Source: Leuconostoc lactis (GTDB taxonomy: Bacteria > Bacillota > Bacilli > Lactobacillales > Lactobacillaceae). Taken from it: a stretch of 64,000 nt of DNA. A program made the position numbers and the translations under genes. Under the pieces are notes generated by a model. That model was given only the letters and a program-made list of their open reading frames with translations, made no database searches and was not told the origin of the DNA. Numbering within the stretch: position 1 is the stretch's first letter; each line of letters opens with the position of its first letter. The stretch is taken from positions 124,001-188,000 of the forward strand of contig NZ_CP042420.1 in assembly GCF_007954625.1 (NCBI RefSeq), read 5' to 3'. This document shows, one piece after another, positions 27,984 to 36,267 of the stretch.

Positions 27984-28011
27984 AGTATAATCTATTTTTT
28001 TATTTTGTCAA
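27984..28011 (-). promoter_or_regulatory. promoter of the T-box leader and transporter operon
   Basis: Minus strand TTGACA (28006-28011), 16-base spacer, TATACT (27984-27989), immediately after the mreD stop. Confidence 0.8.
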
Positions 28012-28015
28012 GCAC

Positions 28016-28543
28016 TTATCTCAAAAACTGGAATAAGGACCAGACTGGATAATAACCTAATGCCGCAATCGTCAGATTCAAGGCTACCGTTGGCAATACT
28101 TCATAAAGGAAAAACGATACCAAACTCACATTAGCAATCCCAATAATAAAACCAGCCATATAGGTGATGAGCAAATAAGTCACCAACCCAATCAATAGTA
28201 ACGTCATCCCACTCAACAAACGTTCATCCAAATAGGCATGTAGTTGTTTCATGGCCCCAACAGCCCCTAAAAAGGCTACCGTGTAAGTCCCAAAGATGCC
28301 CGTATAATACATATCAAAGAGCACCCCAATAATAATGGTATATAGCCAAATTGGCACTTCATTTTCCGCATCAAATTGAATGGCATAAAACAACCAAATC
28401 AACGTTAGTACTGGTAACACATGCCATGGAAAAGCGGTAAAAATACCACCCATGGCAGCCATTAAATCACCATCTACAAATAGGAAAAAGAGCAATAAGA
28501 CTGGGAAAACTACCCGCAAACGTGTTAATTGCCAAAAAGCCAT
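28016..28543 (-). CDS. mreD: rod shape-determining protein MreD
   Basis: Membrane component of the elongasome, 175 residues, with five or so hydrophobic segments and the weakly conserved MreD pattern. Its start abuts and overlaps the mreC stop by one base, so the two are coupled. The identification rests on size, hydrophobicity and the mreBCD order. Confidence 0.88.
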   Translation of the reverse strand: MAFWQLTRLRVVFPVLLLFFLFVDGDLMAAMGGIFTAFPWHVLPVLTLIWLFYAIQFDAENEVPIWLYTIIIGVLFDMYYTGIFGTYTVAFLGAVGAMKQLHAYLDERLLSGMTLLLIGLVTYLLITYMAGFIIGIANVSLVSFFLYEVLPTVALNLTIAALGYYPVWSLFQFLR

Positions 28544-29400
28544 TATTGCGCTCCAATCTCTGATACGGCCACCACTACTGTGGTGATATTACCTAAATCA
28601 GCCGCCGGTTCAATATAAATGCGCTTTGACAAACCGTAGTCATCCTTGGTAACTTTCGCTACTTTACCAACGTACAAACCAGATGGGATCACACCACCCA
28701 AGCCAGATGTTTCCACTAGGTCACCAGCTTTAATTTCATTATCCGACGTGACTTGTCCCATGATTAATTGGTTCGTTTCGCGATCAAAGTCTGTCACAAT
28801 CCCATTGACATCCCCTTTATTACCTTTAATAGTAATGGCAAAACGGTTGGCATCTTCCCCAGTATCAGAAATCAGTGCCACTTTGGCATTCGTTGTATTG
28901 ACTTCACTAATACGGCCAATAATACCGGAACCAGCCAAAACGGGCATACCCTTTTTCAAGCCAGATTTACTACCCTTGTTAATTACTAATTGTGATTGCC
29001 AAGTGGTTGGTGACCGACTAATAGTCACGGCAGTAACCGTTTTGAAATCCGTTAAGGTCGCTTCCAACTTTAACTGTTTTTTCAGCTCGCGGTTTTCTTC
29101 CTCAACAGTTTGCAAGCGCACTTTATCTTGTGCAAATTCATCAATTTTAGCCTTTAAAGCGCGATTTTCTTCAAATGTATCCAATAGATTCCCAATACTA
29201 TTAGCCGTCCGACCAATTGCTGTTGTCGGTACCGCAATCACGCGACTTACACCACCCGCTAAATCATTGCTAAAACGTTGAATAAATGGCGGTGTATTGG
29301 TACGCTTCGCCCACCAGTTTGATCCGGCAATTAAGCCAACAATGACAATAAAAGCAATAATAATTGTTACAACTGCGCGAGATGAAAAAATTTTACGCAT
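28543..29400 (-). CDS. mreC: rod shape-determining protein MreC
   Basis: Bitopic elongasome scaffold, 285 residues. It has one N-terminal transmembrane helix (about 10-28), a coiled coil (about 70-110, Glu/Lys/Leu-rich), and the beta-barrel MreC domain including the LVETSGLGGVIPSGL stretch near 230-245. The ribosome site AGGGG lies 8 bases upstream. It follows mreB after a gap holding a terminator, so it may be expressed below mreB level. Confidence 0.94.
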   Translation of the reverse strand: MRKIFSSRAVVTIIIAFIVIVGLIAGSNWWAKRTNTPPFIQRFSNDLAGGVSRVIAVPTTAIGRTANSIGNLLDTFEENRALKAKIDEFAQDKVRLQTVEEENRELKKQLKLEATLTDFKTVTAVTISRSPTTWQSQLVINKGSKSGLKKGMPVLAGSGIIGRISEVNTTNAKVALISDTGEDANRFAITIKGNKGDVNGIVTDFDRETNQLIMGQVTSDNEIKAGDLVETSGLGGVIPSGLYVGKVAKVTKDDYGLSKRIYIEPAADLGNITTVVVAVSEIGAQ

Positions 29401-29420
29401 TTTGTTGTCCCCTTGTTTAA

Positions 29421-29450
29421 AAAATAAAAGCGCAGCGCAAGCGCTACGCT
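29421..29450 (-). terminator. terminator after mreB
   Basis: Minus strand stem AGCGTAGCGC / GCGCTGCGCT followed by a T-rich tail. It lies between mreB and mreC, so readthrough into mreCD is probably partial. Confidence 0.75.
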
Positions 29451-29474
29451 AGTGTACAATATGCCAACAACTGA

Positions 29475-30482
29475 TTATCCTTGTCGCATCACATCAATTG
29501 ACTTTAACGCCTCACCAGTGCCAATGGCCACTGCATCGAGTGGTTCATTAGCAATTAAGACTGGCACTTTGGTTGCTTCTTGAATAATCTTATCAAAATC
29601 ACGTAAGAAAGCACCACCACCCGTTAAGACCATCCCGTGGTCAATGACATCGGCGGCGATTTCTGGTTGTGTTGATTCTAACGTTTCACGAATGGCAACG
29701 ACAATTTCTTGCACAGGTTCTTGAATGGCCAATGCCACATCTTCCGCTGTCACATCAATTGTCTTAGGCAAACCTGTCAACAAATCGCGACCACGGACTG
29801 AAGCATTTGGCAATGTGCGTGCTAATTCAAGCGACGCTGCCCCAATTTCAATCTTTAAACGTTCCGCAGTTGGTTCACCAATGGTCACGTTGTACTTATT
29901 ACGTACAAAATTGGCAATGGCTTCATCTAACTTGTCGCCGGCGATACGAATTGAACGGCTTGAAACAATACCACCAAGTGAAATCGTGGCCACGTCCGTT
30001 GTGCCACCACCCATATCCACAACCATTGAACCAGTTGGATCCATGACGGGCAAACCAGCCCCGACAGCAGCGGCAAATGGTTCTTCAATGACATACGCAT
30101 CACGCGCACCAGCCACACGTGCGGCATCAATCACCGCACGACGTTCAACAGCTGTCACACCTGCAGGCACCCCAATTGTGACGTATGGCTTACCAATACG
30201 ACCACCCAATGCCTTTTGCAAATAATAACGAATCATGGCAACCGTTGTATCGTAATCAGCAATCACACCATCACGCATTGGTCGAATAGCAGCAATACTT
30301 GCCGGTGTCCGGCCAAGCATATCCTTGGCTTCTGATCCGACTGCAACGACTTCATTCGTTTGTGTGTTACGTGCGACCACAGACGGCTCACGCAAAACAA
30401 TGCCGCGTCCTTCAATATATACATATGTATTGGCTGTACCAAGATCGATACCAACGTTTCGTTGTCCAAATGAAAATGCCAC
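29475..30482 (-). CDS. mreB: rod shape-determining protein MreB
   Basis: Actin-like ATPase that guides lateral cell-wall synthesis, 335 residues. It has the phosphate-1 loop [10 protein letters not shown] (about 11-20), phosphate-2 [10 protein letters not shown] (about 160-169) and an adenosine loop with GGGAFLRD. The start codon is GTG, supported by GAGGGG 7 bases upstream. Many Weissella and Leuconostoc cells are short rods or ovoid, consistent with a retained MreBCD set. Confidence 0.95.
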   Translation of the reverse strand: MAFSFGQRNVGIDLGTANTYVYIEGRGIVLREPSVVARNTQTNEVVAVGSEAKDMLGRTPASIAAIRPMRDGVIADYDTTVAMIRYYLQKALGGRIGKPYVTIGVPAGVTAVERRAVIDAARVAGARDAYVIEEPFAAAVGAGLPVMDPTGSMVVDMGGGTTDVATISLGGIVSSRSIRIAGDKLDEAIANFVRNKYNVTIGEPTAERLKIEIGAASLELARTLPNASVRGRDLLTGLPKTIDVTAEDVALAIQEPVQEIVVAIRETLESTQPEIAADVIDHGMVLTGGGAFLRDFDKIIQEATKVPVLIANEPLDAVAIGTGEALKSIDVMRQG

Positions 30483-30552
30483 TATGCTGCCCCTCTTTTG
30501 TACCTGTTATTGTGAAAAATACGCATGACTTAAATTATGCTTAACTTATAGT

Positions 30553-30561
30553 ATTGTAGCA
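30553..30561 (-). promoter_or_regulatory. extended -10 promoter of mreB
   Basis: Minus strand TGC followed by TACAAT, about 70 bases before the mreB start. Confidence 0.4.
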
Positions 30562-30583
30562 TAAAAAACAATGATGTTGCCGA

Positions 30584-30757
30584 TTAATTTGCGCGGACAT
30601 ATTTAATATGCCCACCTTTACCCGCAATGCCGCGAATGCGATTTTGGGATGGGAAGTCACGCCAAACTTGTTGAAATGCCGGAAAAGTTTCTGGCGTAAT
30701 GTCAATTTCATCAATTTTACCGTCACGTAAATCATTTAATAATGTTTCATAATCCAT
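30584..30757 (-). CDS. small conserved-looking protein, 57 residues, function unknown
   Basis: A short open frame with ATG at 30757 and a strong GAGGTG ribosome site 5 bases before it. The product starts MDYETLLNDL, is acidic in its first half (motif RDGKIDEIDI) and basic and Gly-rich at its end (IRGIAGKGGHIKYVRAN). It has no membrane segment or signal peptide. It lies between divergent clpL and mreB, on the mreB strand. Codon use looks like the neighbours, so it is probably a real gene. I do not recognise the family. Confidence 0.75.
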   Translation of the reverse strand: MDYETLLNDLRDGKIDEIDITPETFPAFQQVWRDFPSQNRIRGIAGKGGHIKYVRAN

Positions 30758-30793
30758 AATTTCACCTCTAGTCCATTATACAACAAATTCATT

Positions 30794-30820
30794 TTAGCAC
30801 TCGTTAAATAAGAGTGCTAA
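30794..30820 (+). promoter_or_regulatory. CIRCE element (HrcA operator) of clpL
   Basis: Perfect inverted repeat TTAGCACTC, nine bases, GAGTGCTAA. This is the full HrcA operator and lies just upstream of the clpL promoter, so heat-shock control by HrcA is expected. Confidence 0.95.
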
Positions 30821-30826
30821 ATTTAA

Positions 30827-30854
30827 TTGTCATTTAATCTTAACCTGGTATACT
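30827..30854 (+). promoter_or_regulatory. clpL promoter
   Basis: TTGTCA (30827-30832), 16-base spacer, TATACT (30849-30854). Confidence 0.75.
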
Positions 30855-30882
30855 ATAGGTAAGCTATAGAAAGGAAAGTATC

Positions 30883-30948
30883 GTGCATTTTAGCGGTACA
30901 CTTAATAATTATGGCATCACAAGACCCATTCGGATTTGGAAATATTAA
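30883..30948 (+). CDS. possible 21-residue leader peptide overlapping the clpL start
   Basis: GTG at 30883 follows AAAGGAAAG by 4 bases, the best ribosome site in the clpL leader, and opens a 21-codon frame that ends inside clpL in a different frame. By contrast, the clpL ATG at 30911 lacks a clear ribosome site. Translation of the small frame could bring ribosomes to the clpL start. Equally, it may be an accident or a sign of a sequence error near the start. Confidence 0.3.
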   Translation: MHFSGTLNNYGITRPIRIWKY

Positions 30949-32977
30949 TTTTGATGATATGATGCGCGCCATGAATGAGCAAATGCAGGCCGCACAAAAT
31001 GGTCAACAAGCCAACTTTGGCACTCAACAAAAAAATAAAAAAGATAAACAAAATAATCGCTCAACACTACTCGACGAATTTGGAATTAATTTAACACAAC
31101 AAGCCCGTGACGGTAAGTTAGATCCGGTTATCGGTCGTGATAGCGAAATTTCCCGCACCATCGAGATATTAAATCGTCGTACCAAGAATAATCCTGTGCT
31201 TATCGGGGAACCAGGTGTTGGTAAAACAGCTGTTGTTGAAGGACTCGCACAAGCAATTGTTCACAATAAAGTCCCTGAAAAATTGCAATCAAAAGAGATT
31301 ATCCGACTTGACATGTCTGCGCTTGTGCAAGGTACGGCAATGCGTGGTCAGTTTGAAGCCCGTATGCGGCAACTGATGCAAGAAGTCGCCGACAATGACG
31401 ATATCATTTTGTTTATTGACGAAGTGCATGAAATCATGGGTGCCGGTAATGCCGAAGGTGGCATGGATGCTGGTAACATCCTAAAACCTGCTTTGGCGCG
31501 TGGTGAATTCCAATTGATTGGCGCCACGACTTTAAACGAATACCGTAAAATTGAAAAAGATGGCGCGATTGCTCGTCGGTTCCAACCTGTACAGGTAAAC
31601 GAACCTTCAATGGCTGCCACAATTAAGATTTTAGAAGGGATTCAGCAACGTTACGAAGATTACCACCATGTTGTTTACACAGATGAAGCGATTGCTGCCG
31701 CGGTATCATTATCCGACCGTTACTTGCCAGAACGCTTCTTGCCAGACAAAGCGATTGATTTAATTGATGAAGCCGGTTCACGGAAGAACTTGTCTATGAA
31801 AATTGCTGATCCTAAAGCGATTCAGGCCAAAATCGACTCAGCCGACAAGCTCAAACAAGCAGCGATCGATCAAGAAAACTTTGAGAAAGCCAGCTATTGG
31901 CGTGATCAAGTCAACCAACTCGAATCGCAAAAAGCACAAGTTGAAGCCCATCCAGAAATGTTTAAGCCACAACCTGTCACTGAACAAGATATCCTAACAA
32001 TCATCGAAGATAAAACGGACATTCCAGTTGGTGACTTGAAAGATAACGAAGCAAACCAACTTCGCGAGTTAGATGCGCACTTGTCAGCCCATGTGATTGG
32101 TCAAGATGCGGCCGTACAAACTGTGGCGAAAGCCATTCGTCGTAATCGTATTGGTTTGACCAAGTCCGGTCGCCCAATTGGCTCATTCCTCTTTGTCGGT
32201 CCAACCGGCGTTGGTAAAACTGAATTAGCCAAGCAATTGGCCAAAGAAATGTTTGGCAGCAAAGACGCTTTGATTCGCTTTGATATGTCAGAGTATATGG
32301 AAAAGCATGCGGTATCGAAAATGATCGGTGCCCCTGCTGGTTATGTAGGCTATGAAGAAGCTGGCCAACTGACAGAGCAAGTCCGTCGCCGTCCTTATTC
32401 CCTCGTCCTCATTGACGAAGTGGAAAAGGCGCATCCAGATGTGATGAATATGTTCTTACAAATTTTGGATGATGGTCGCTTGACCGATGCCCAAGGCCAT
32501 GTCGTTAGCTTTAAAGATACAGTGATTATCATGACGTCAAACGCTGGTTCCACAGATACCGGTAACACGCCAATGGGCTTCAATCAAATTGATGCCCAAA
32601 GCAAGTTACTCCAACGTTTGGAAAATTATTTCCGTCCTGAATTCTTAAATCGTTTTGATGATATTGTGGAATTCGATCAATTGACGCAAGACCATCTCCT
32701 CACAATCGTTGACTTACTGTTAGCCGATATGAACGCTAATTTGGCAGATAATCAACTCCACGTCACGGTAAGCGACGCTGCAAAGCAACAACTCGCCAAG
32801 CTGGGTTATAACCCAGCTCTAGGCGCACGGCCACTACGTCGTGTCATTCAAGATCAAATCGCCGATCAACTGGCTGATTATTATCTATTACATCCTGAAA
32901 GTACCAATTTGTACGCTGATTTGGATGCTGAAACAAATCAAATTATTATTTCCGAAGAAGCCTACGTTAAGGCATAA
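30911..32977 (+). CDS. clpL: Hsp100 ATPase ClpL
   Basis: Stress-induced disaggregase/chaperone of lactic acid bacteria, 688 residues. A short Asn/Gln-rich N-terminal region replaces the ClpA/B N-domain. Two AAA+ modules follow, with Walker A GEPGVGKT (99-106) and GPTGVGKT (about 430-437) and Walker B LFIDEVHE and LIDEVEKA. A short coiled coil in the middle region lies near residues 300-345. It is the only gene of normal size on the plus strand here. CIRCE and promoter lie upstream and a bidirectional terminator downstream. The start is the first ATG in frame with the domain; its ribosome site is weak. Confidence 0.95.
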   Translation: MASQDPFGFGNINFDDMMRAMNEQMQAAQNGQQANFGTQQKNKKDKQNNRSTLLDEFGINLTQQARDGKLDPVIGRDSEISRTIEILNRRTKNNPVLIGEPGVGKTAVVEGLAQAIVHNKVPEKLQSKEIIRLDMSALVQGTAMRGQFEARMRQLMQEVADNDDIILFIDEVHEIMGAGNAEGGMDAGNILKPALARGEFQLIGATTLNEYRKIEKDGAIARRFQPVQVNEPSMAATIKILEGIQQRYEDYHHVVYTDEAIAAAVSLSDRYLPERFLPDKAIDLIDEAGSRKNLSMKIADPKAIQAKIDSADKLKQAAIDQENFEKASYWRDQVNQLESQKAQVEAHPEMFKPQPVTEQDILTIIEDKTDIPVGDLKDNEANQLRELDAHLSAHVIGQDAAVQTVAKAIRRNRIGLTKSGRPIGSFLFVGPTGVGKTELAKQLAKEMFGSKDALIRFDMSEYMEKHAVSKMIGAPAGYVGYEEAGQLTEQVRRRPYSLVLIDEVEKAHPDVMNMFLQILDDGRLTDAQGHVVSFKDTVIIMTSNAGSTDTGNTPMGFNQIDAQSKLLQRLENYFRPEFLNRFDDIVEFDQLTQDHLLTIVDLLLADMNANLADNQLHVTVSDAAKQQLAKLGYNPALGARPLRRVIQDQIADQLADYYLLHPESTNLYADLDAETNQIIISEEAYVKA

Positions 32978-32978
32978 G

Positions 32979-33012
32979 AAAAGCACGTTCTCGTTTGAGA
33001 ACGTGCTTTTTT
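32979..33012. terminator. bidirectional terminator between clpL and the YiiX-like gene
   Basis: A 14-bp stem AAAAGCACGTTCTC / GAGAACGTGCTTTT around loop GTTT, with T runs on both strands. It serves the convergent genes on both sides. Confidence 0.93.
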
Positions 33013-33523
33013 ATAAGCTGCCAAGAAAGGTCAATTGTGACGATTTGGCCATCGCCTCTGGATTAGAACCAGGTAGGCCAACCGGTACCGCCACACCTAA
33101 TTGGTCATAATAAGCTCGCCAATAGGCCGAAATATCATGGGTAGCATCGTGAAAACGTAACGGCTGCGGTTCGAACGGTAACAGGTCACCAAAGGCAACT
33201 TCAACCAATTCAGAACAATACAGTCCCGCACCATCTGGATAGAAAGTAGCGTTATACGGTTGCCCAAGATACGTTTTCGCACGGGCAATGACCGTCGTGA
33301 CATCATCAACCTGTGGGCGATAAACATCCGGCCGACCAAATTCCGCTTGGAATTGCGCCAAATCCTGCATGGCCACACCATAGCGCGGACTCGCATGGAT
33401 GACAGTCTGGTCATCCACAGCAATGCCAACATGCACATAAGTTCCCGTCGATGCAGCAATGGCTTCATCCATGGGTTCATGTTGATTTTTGATAAACAGT
33501 AAATCCCCAGCTTGTAATGCCAT
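33011..33523 (-). CDS. YiiX/YebB-like permuted NlpC/P60 hydrolase
   Basis: A 170-residue papain-like protein with the circularly permuted order: an early conserved His in YVHVGIAV (about residue 31) and a later catalytic Cys in LYCSELVE (about residue 103). Similar proteins are annotated as YiiX family amidases or thioesterases acting on lipid or peptidoglycan substrates. There is no signal peptide, so it is likely cytoplasmic. It lies 25 bases downstream of purA and likely shares its transcript. Function is unassigned. Confidence 0.8.
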   Translation of the reverse strand: MALQAGDLLFIKNQHEPMDEAIAASTGTYVHVGIAVDDQTVIHASPRYGVAMQDLAQFQAEFGRPDVYRPQVDDVTTVIARAKTYLGQPYNATFYPDGAGLYCSELVEVAFGDLLPFEPQPLRFHDATHDISAYWRAYYDQLGVAVPVGLPGSNPEAMAKSSQLTFLGSL

Positions 33524-33548
33524 GCTTATCCCTCTGCTATTTGCGCTG

Positions 33549-34832
33549 TTATTGCCAAACAGGACTCATCAAATGTGTTTCTTCTGGCTTTGGTCCAACT
33601 GCAAAGCTCAACAGTTCAACTGACAGTAATTCAGAAATACGCTTTAAGTAACGTTGAGCGTTTTCTGGCAATTCATCAAATGATTGCACACCTGTAATAT
33701 CTTCGTCCCAGCCAGGCAATGTTTCATAATTCACATCAAGCCCTTCAAACCATGTATCAGATGCTGGGAAATGATGAATTTCTTCACCCTTATACGTGTA
33801 AGATGTCGCAATCTTCAATTCTTTCAAACCAGACAAAACGTCAAGTGAATTGATCGCCAACTTTGTCAAACCAGACACTTGAACAGCGTGACGCAAAGCG
33901 ACGGCATCTAACCAACCAATACGACGTGGACGCTTTGTGACCACACCATATTCATGACCAACTTCACGAATATGATCGGCAATATCATCGTGTAATTCTG
34001 TTGGGAATGGGCCTTCACCAACACGTGACGTGTAGGCCTTAATAACACCAACCACATCTTGGATTTGGTTAGGACCAACACCGGCCCCGTTCATTACCCC
34101 ACCGGCTGTTGGGTTTGAACTTGTCACATAAGGATATGTGCCATGATCCACATCAAGCATGATACCTTGCGCACCTTCAAAGACAACACGCTTGTTGTTA
34201 TCCATAAGTTGCCCCAATAGATAAGAAGTATCTGTGACATAAGGTGCCAATTGACGACCATATTCAACATAAGTTGAATAAATCGTGTCATAATCAAGTG
34301 TTTCTTCGCCATATAACTTTGTCAATTGCGCATTTTTGAATGGCAAATATTCTTTCAAAAGCTTAGCAAAGACTTCGGGATCAACCAAGTCAGCCATGCG
34401 GATGCCGACACGTGAAATTTTATCCGTGTAAGCTGGTCCGATACCCTTCTTTGTTGTTCCGATACGGTTATTTGATGATGATTCTGCTGCTTTATCAAGC
34501 GCAATATGATAAGGCATGATGACATGTGCGCGATTTGAAATACGCAAATTATCAACTGAAATACCCTTTGATTGCACTTCGGCAATTTCAGCCAACAAGG
34601 CTTCGGGATTGACCACCACACCATTACCAATAACTGCTAGTTGTCCCTCAGTTAAGATACCTGAAGGCAATGCTGACAATTCAAACTTGGTGTCACCATG
34701 CCAGATTGTGTGACCCGCGTTATTGCCACCTTGATAGCGGACAACGGCATCTGCGTCTTCCGCAAAAAAGTCAACAATCTTTCCCTTACCTTCATCGCCC
34801 CATTGCGAACCGACAACAATTACACCAGACAT
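33549..34832 (-). CDS. purA: adenylosuccinate synthetase
   Basis: Joins IMP and aspartate using GTP, the first committed step to AMP. The 427-residue protein has the P-loop-like GDEGKGK (residues 11-17), the conserved NNAGHTI stretch and C-terminal base-binding residues typical of PurA. It is not in a pur operon; the next gene on the transcript is the YiiX-like hydrolase. A leader of roughly 110-130 bases with competing stems and a CGAACATT PurR-box-like element lie upstream. AGGAGAAAA is the ribosome site. Confidence 0.96.
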   Translation of the reverse strand: MSGVIVVGSQWGDEGKGKIVDFFAEDADAVVRYQGGNNAGHTIWHGDTKFELSALPSGILTEGQLAVIGNGVVVNPEALLAEIAEVQSKGISVDNLRISNRAHVIMPYHIALDKAAESSSNNRIGTTKKGIGPAYTDKISRVGIRMADLVDPEVFAKLLKEYLPFKNAQLTKLYGEETLDYDTIYSTYVEYGRQLAPYVTDTSYLLGQLMDNNKRVVFEGAQGIMLDVDHGTYPYVTSSNPTAGGVMNGAGVGPNQIQDVVGVIKAYTSRVGEGPFPTELHDDIADHIREVGHEYGVVTKRPRRIGWLDAVALRHAVQVSGLTKLAINSLDVLSGLKELKIATSYTYKGEEIHHFPASDTWFEGLDVNYETLPGWDEDITGVQSFDELPENAQRYLKRISELLSVELLSFAVGPKPEETHLMSPVWQ

Positions 34833-34871
34833 ATATTTTTCTCCTAGAACACCAACAGCTGCTTTCAGACG

Positions 34872-34953
34872 GGATAGGTTTGTCGGAGAAAACCATGTGA
34901 TTCAAAATCGACAGAGTTTGTTTGCACCTATCCGTGAGTGTCCCTCTGCGGAT
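34872..34953 (-). promoter_or_regulatory. structured purA leader with competing stems
   Basis: On the RNA (minus) strand, CGGATAGGT (34926-34934) can pair with ACCTATCC (34872-34879), enclosing an inner stem TGTCG / CGACA (34909-34913 and 34881-34885). The same CGGAT (34930-34934) can instead pair with ATCCG (34949-34953), enclosing an AGAG/CTC mini-stem. The two folds exclude each other. It does not match the purine, PRPP, ZTP or T-box consensus patterns I know. Confidence 0.5.
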
Positions 34954-34966
34954 GTCCATTTTATTT

Positions 34967-35011
34967 TTTAGTAAAACACGAACATTATGTATTACAACGC
35001 CTTTTACTAAA
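34967..35011. promoter_or_regulatory. purA operator region: 10-bp inverted repeat around a PurR-box-like CGAACATT
   Basis: TTTAGTAAAA (34967-34976) and TTTTACTAAA (35002-35011) form a perfect inverted repeat. The 25-base spacer holds ACGAACATT, close to the PurR box core CCGAACWWT. A weak -10 (CATAAT) falls in the same spacer. The rest of the gap to hisC (to 35118) shows no gene. Confidence 0.5.
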
Positions 35012-35118
35012 CCATTTTACCATACAAACCTTCATAACGATAGTGTTAATTTCACAAAATAAATTCGTCATATGCGCTATCGGCAATCATAACGCTTACA
35101 ACAAGGTCTGAATATTTT

Positions 35119-36183
35119 TTAAAGTTGTACTAAGATGTCGCGCATCCCCGCATTATCTGCTGGTGTGCCCAAGGCAATCCGCAGCCAAGTATCGCTTAAA
35201 CGATCATTGACTTGATAGCCGTGGGATAGCAGTTGTTCACCAACGCGTTTGGTGTCTCCGACTTGAAGCCAAATAAAATTTGTTTGCGACGCGTAAAATT
35301 TAAACCCATTATCACGCAAGAAATCTTGGAATATCGTGCGTTCATGTTGGACCTTTTTAACGACGTCCTGTAAATAGGATTGGTCGTCTAAGGCTGCCGC
35401 CCCACCGACAATTTGATACGTATTGAGGTTGTAAGGCAGCCGTACTGCTTGCATAACGGGATAAAGTGGTGCGGTCATGATGCCATAGCCTACGCGCAAA
35501 TTAGCGACACCATAGGCCTTAGACAGCGTCCTGAGAACCACCAAATTAGGATAACGGCTGACATCACCAGCTAAAGTAGCGTCAGGCGCATCCACGAAGT
35601 CATAATACGCTTCATCCACCACCAAAACGACCGATTCAGGCAACTGTTCCAAAAAGGCCAAAATATCAGCACGTGTTTCAAAAACACCAGTCGGGTTGTT
35701 TGGGTTCGCCAACCAAACCATTTCGGTACGGTCGTCGACTGCCGCCAACATCCCTGCAAAATCAACATGACCAGTTTCGTCATCAACTGGGACTTGCTTA
35801 GTCGTTGCTTGCTCGATTTGTGCATGTAGCGCATATTCCCCAAAAGTGGGTGACGGCACAACCATATTACCACCAGGGGTTAATACCGTACGCGTTAGTA
35901 ATTGAATCAGTTCATCAGCACCAACGCCAAAGACCAAATTTTCAGGATCAATATTTTCTAAAGCCGCGACTTTTTCACGTAAAAGTGTGGCCTGCCCGTC
36001 AGGATAAAAACCTAGCACATCATCTGGGATAGCACGAATGGCCTCACCAACTTTTGGTGATGGGCCATAAGGCGATTCATTGGCCGATAAGCGCGCCAAA
36101 TGGTCGAGTTGATACTTTTCTTTCACGATATCAGCTGGTAGTTCCGCCTGATAAGCCGTTAAGTTTTTGATTGCTTCTTTCAA
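35119..36183 (-). CDS. hisC: histidinol-phosphate aminotransferase family protein
   Basis: PLP-dependent fold-type I aminotransferase, 354 residues. It has the lysine motif TLSKAYGVANLRVGYG (about 219-234) and the substrate Asn in NPNNPTG. The start codon is TTG with GAGG 8 bases upstream. No other his gene is in the window. Orphan HisC copies in lactic acid bacteria often also act on aromatic amino acids, so the true substrate could be either. It is transcribed from an extended -10 promoter at 36226-36234, separated from the HAD gene by a terminator. Confidence 0.9.
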   Translation of the reverse strand: MKEAIKNLTAYQAELPADIVKEKYQLDHLARLSANESPYGPSPKVGEAIRAIPDDVLGFYPDGQATLLREKVAALENIDPENLVFGVGADELIQLLTRTVLTPGGNMVVPSPTFGEYALHAQIEQATTKQVPVDDETGHVDFAGMLAAVDDRTEMVWLANPNNPTGVFETRADILAFLEQLPESVVLVVDEAYYDFVDAPDATLAGDVSRYPNLVVLRTLSKAYGVANLRVGYGIMTAPLYPVMQAVRLPYNLNTYQIVGGAAALDDQSYLQDVVKKVQHERTIFQDFLRDNGFKFYASQTNFIWLQVGDTKRVGEQLLSHGYQVNDRLSDTWLRIALGTPADNAGMRDILVQL

Positions 36184-36225
36184 TATCCTTGCCTCTTTCT
36201 CATCTAAAACTAATTAATTTTATTT

Positions 36226-36234
36226 ATCATACCA
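36226..36234 (-). promoter_or_regulatory. extended -10 promoter of hisC
   Basis: Minus strand TGG followed by TATGAT, about 45 bases before the hisC TTG start. Confidence 0.5.
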
Positions 36235-36243
36235 TTTTGACAA

Positions 36244-36267
36244 TAAAAAAACACGCCGTAGCGTGTT
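36244..36267 (-). terminator. terminator after the HAD phosphatase gene
   Basis: Minus strand stem AACACGC / GCGTGTT with loop TACG and a seven-base T run, beginning within the stop codon region. Confidence 0.88.

Noticed and set aside
30541-30735. 64-codon frame overlapping the 57-residue gene near mreB
   Set aside because: It overlaps the better-supported frame 30584-30757, lacks a ribosome site and has a composition unlike real proteins.
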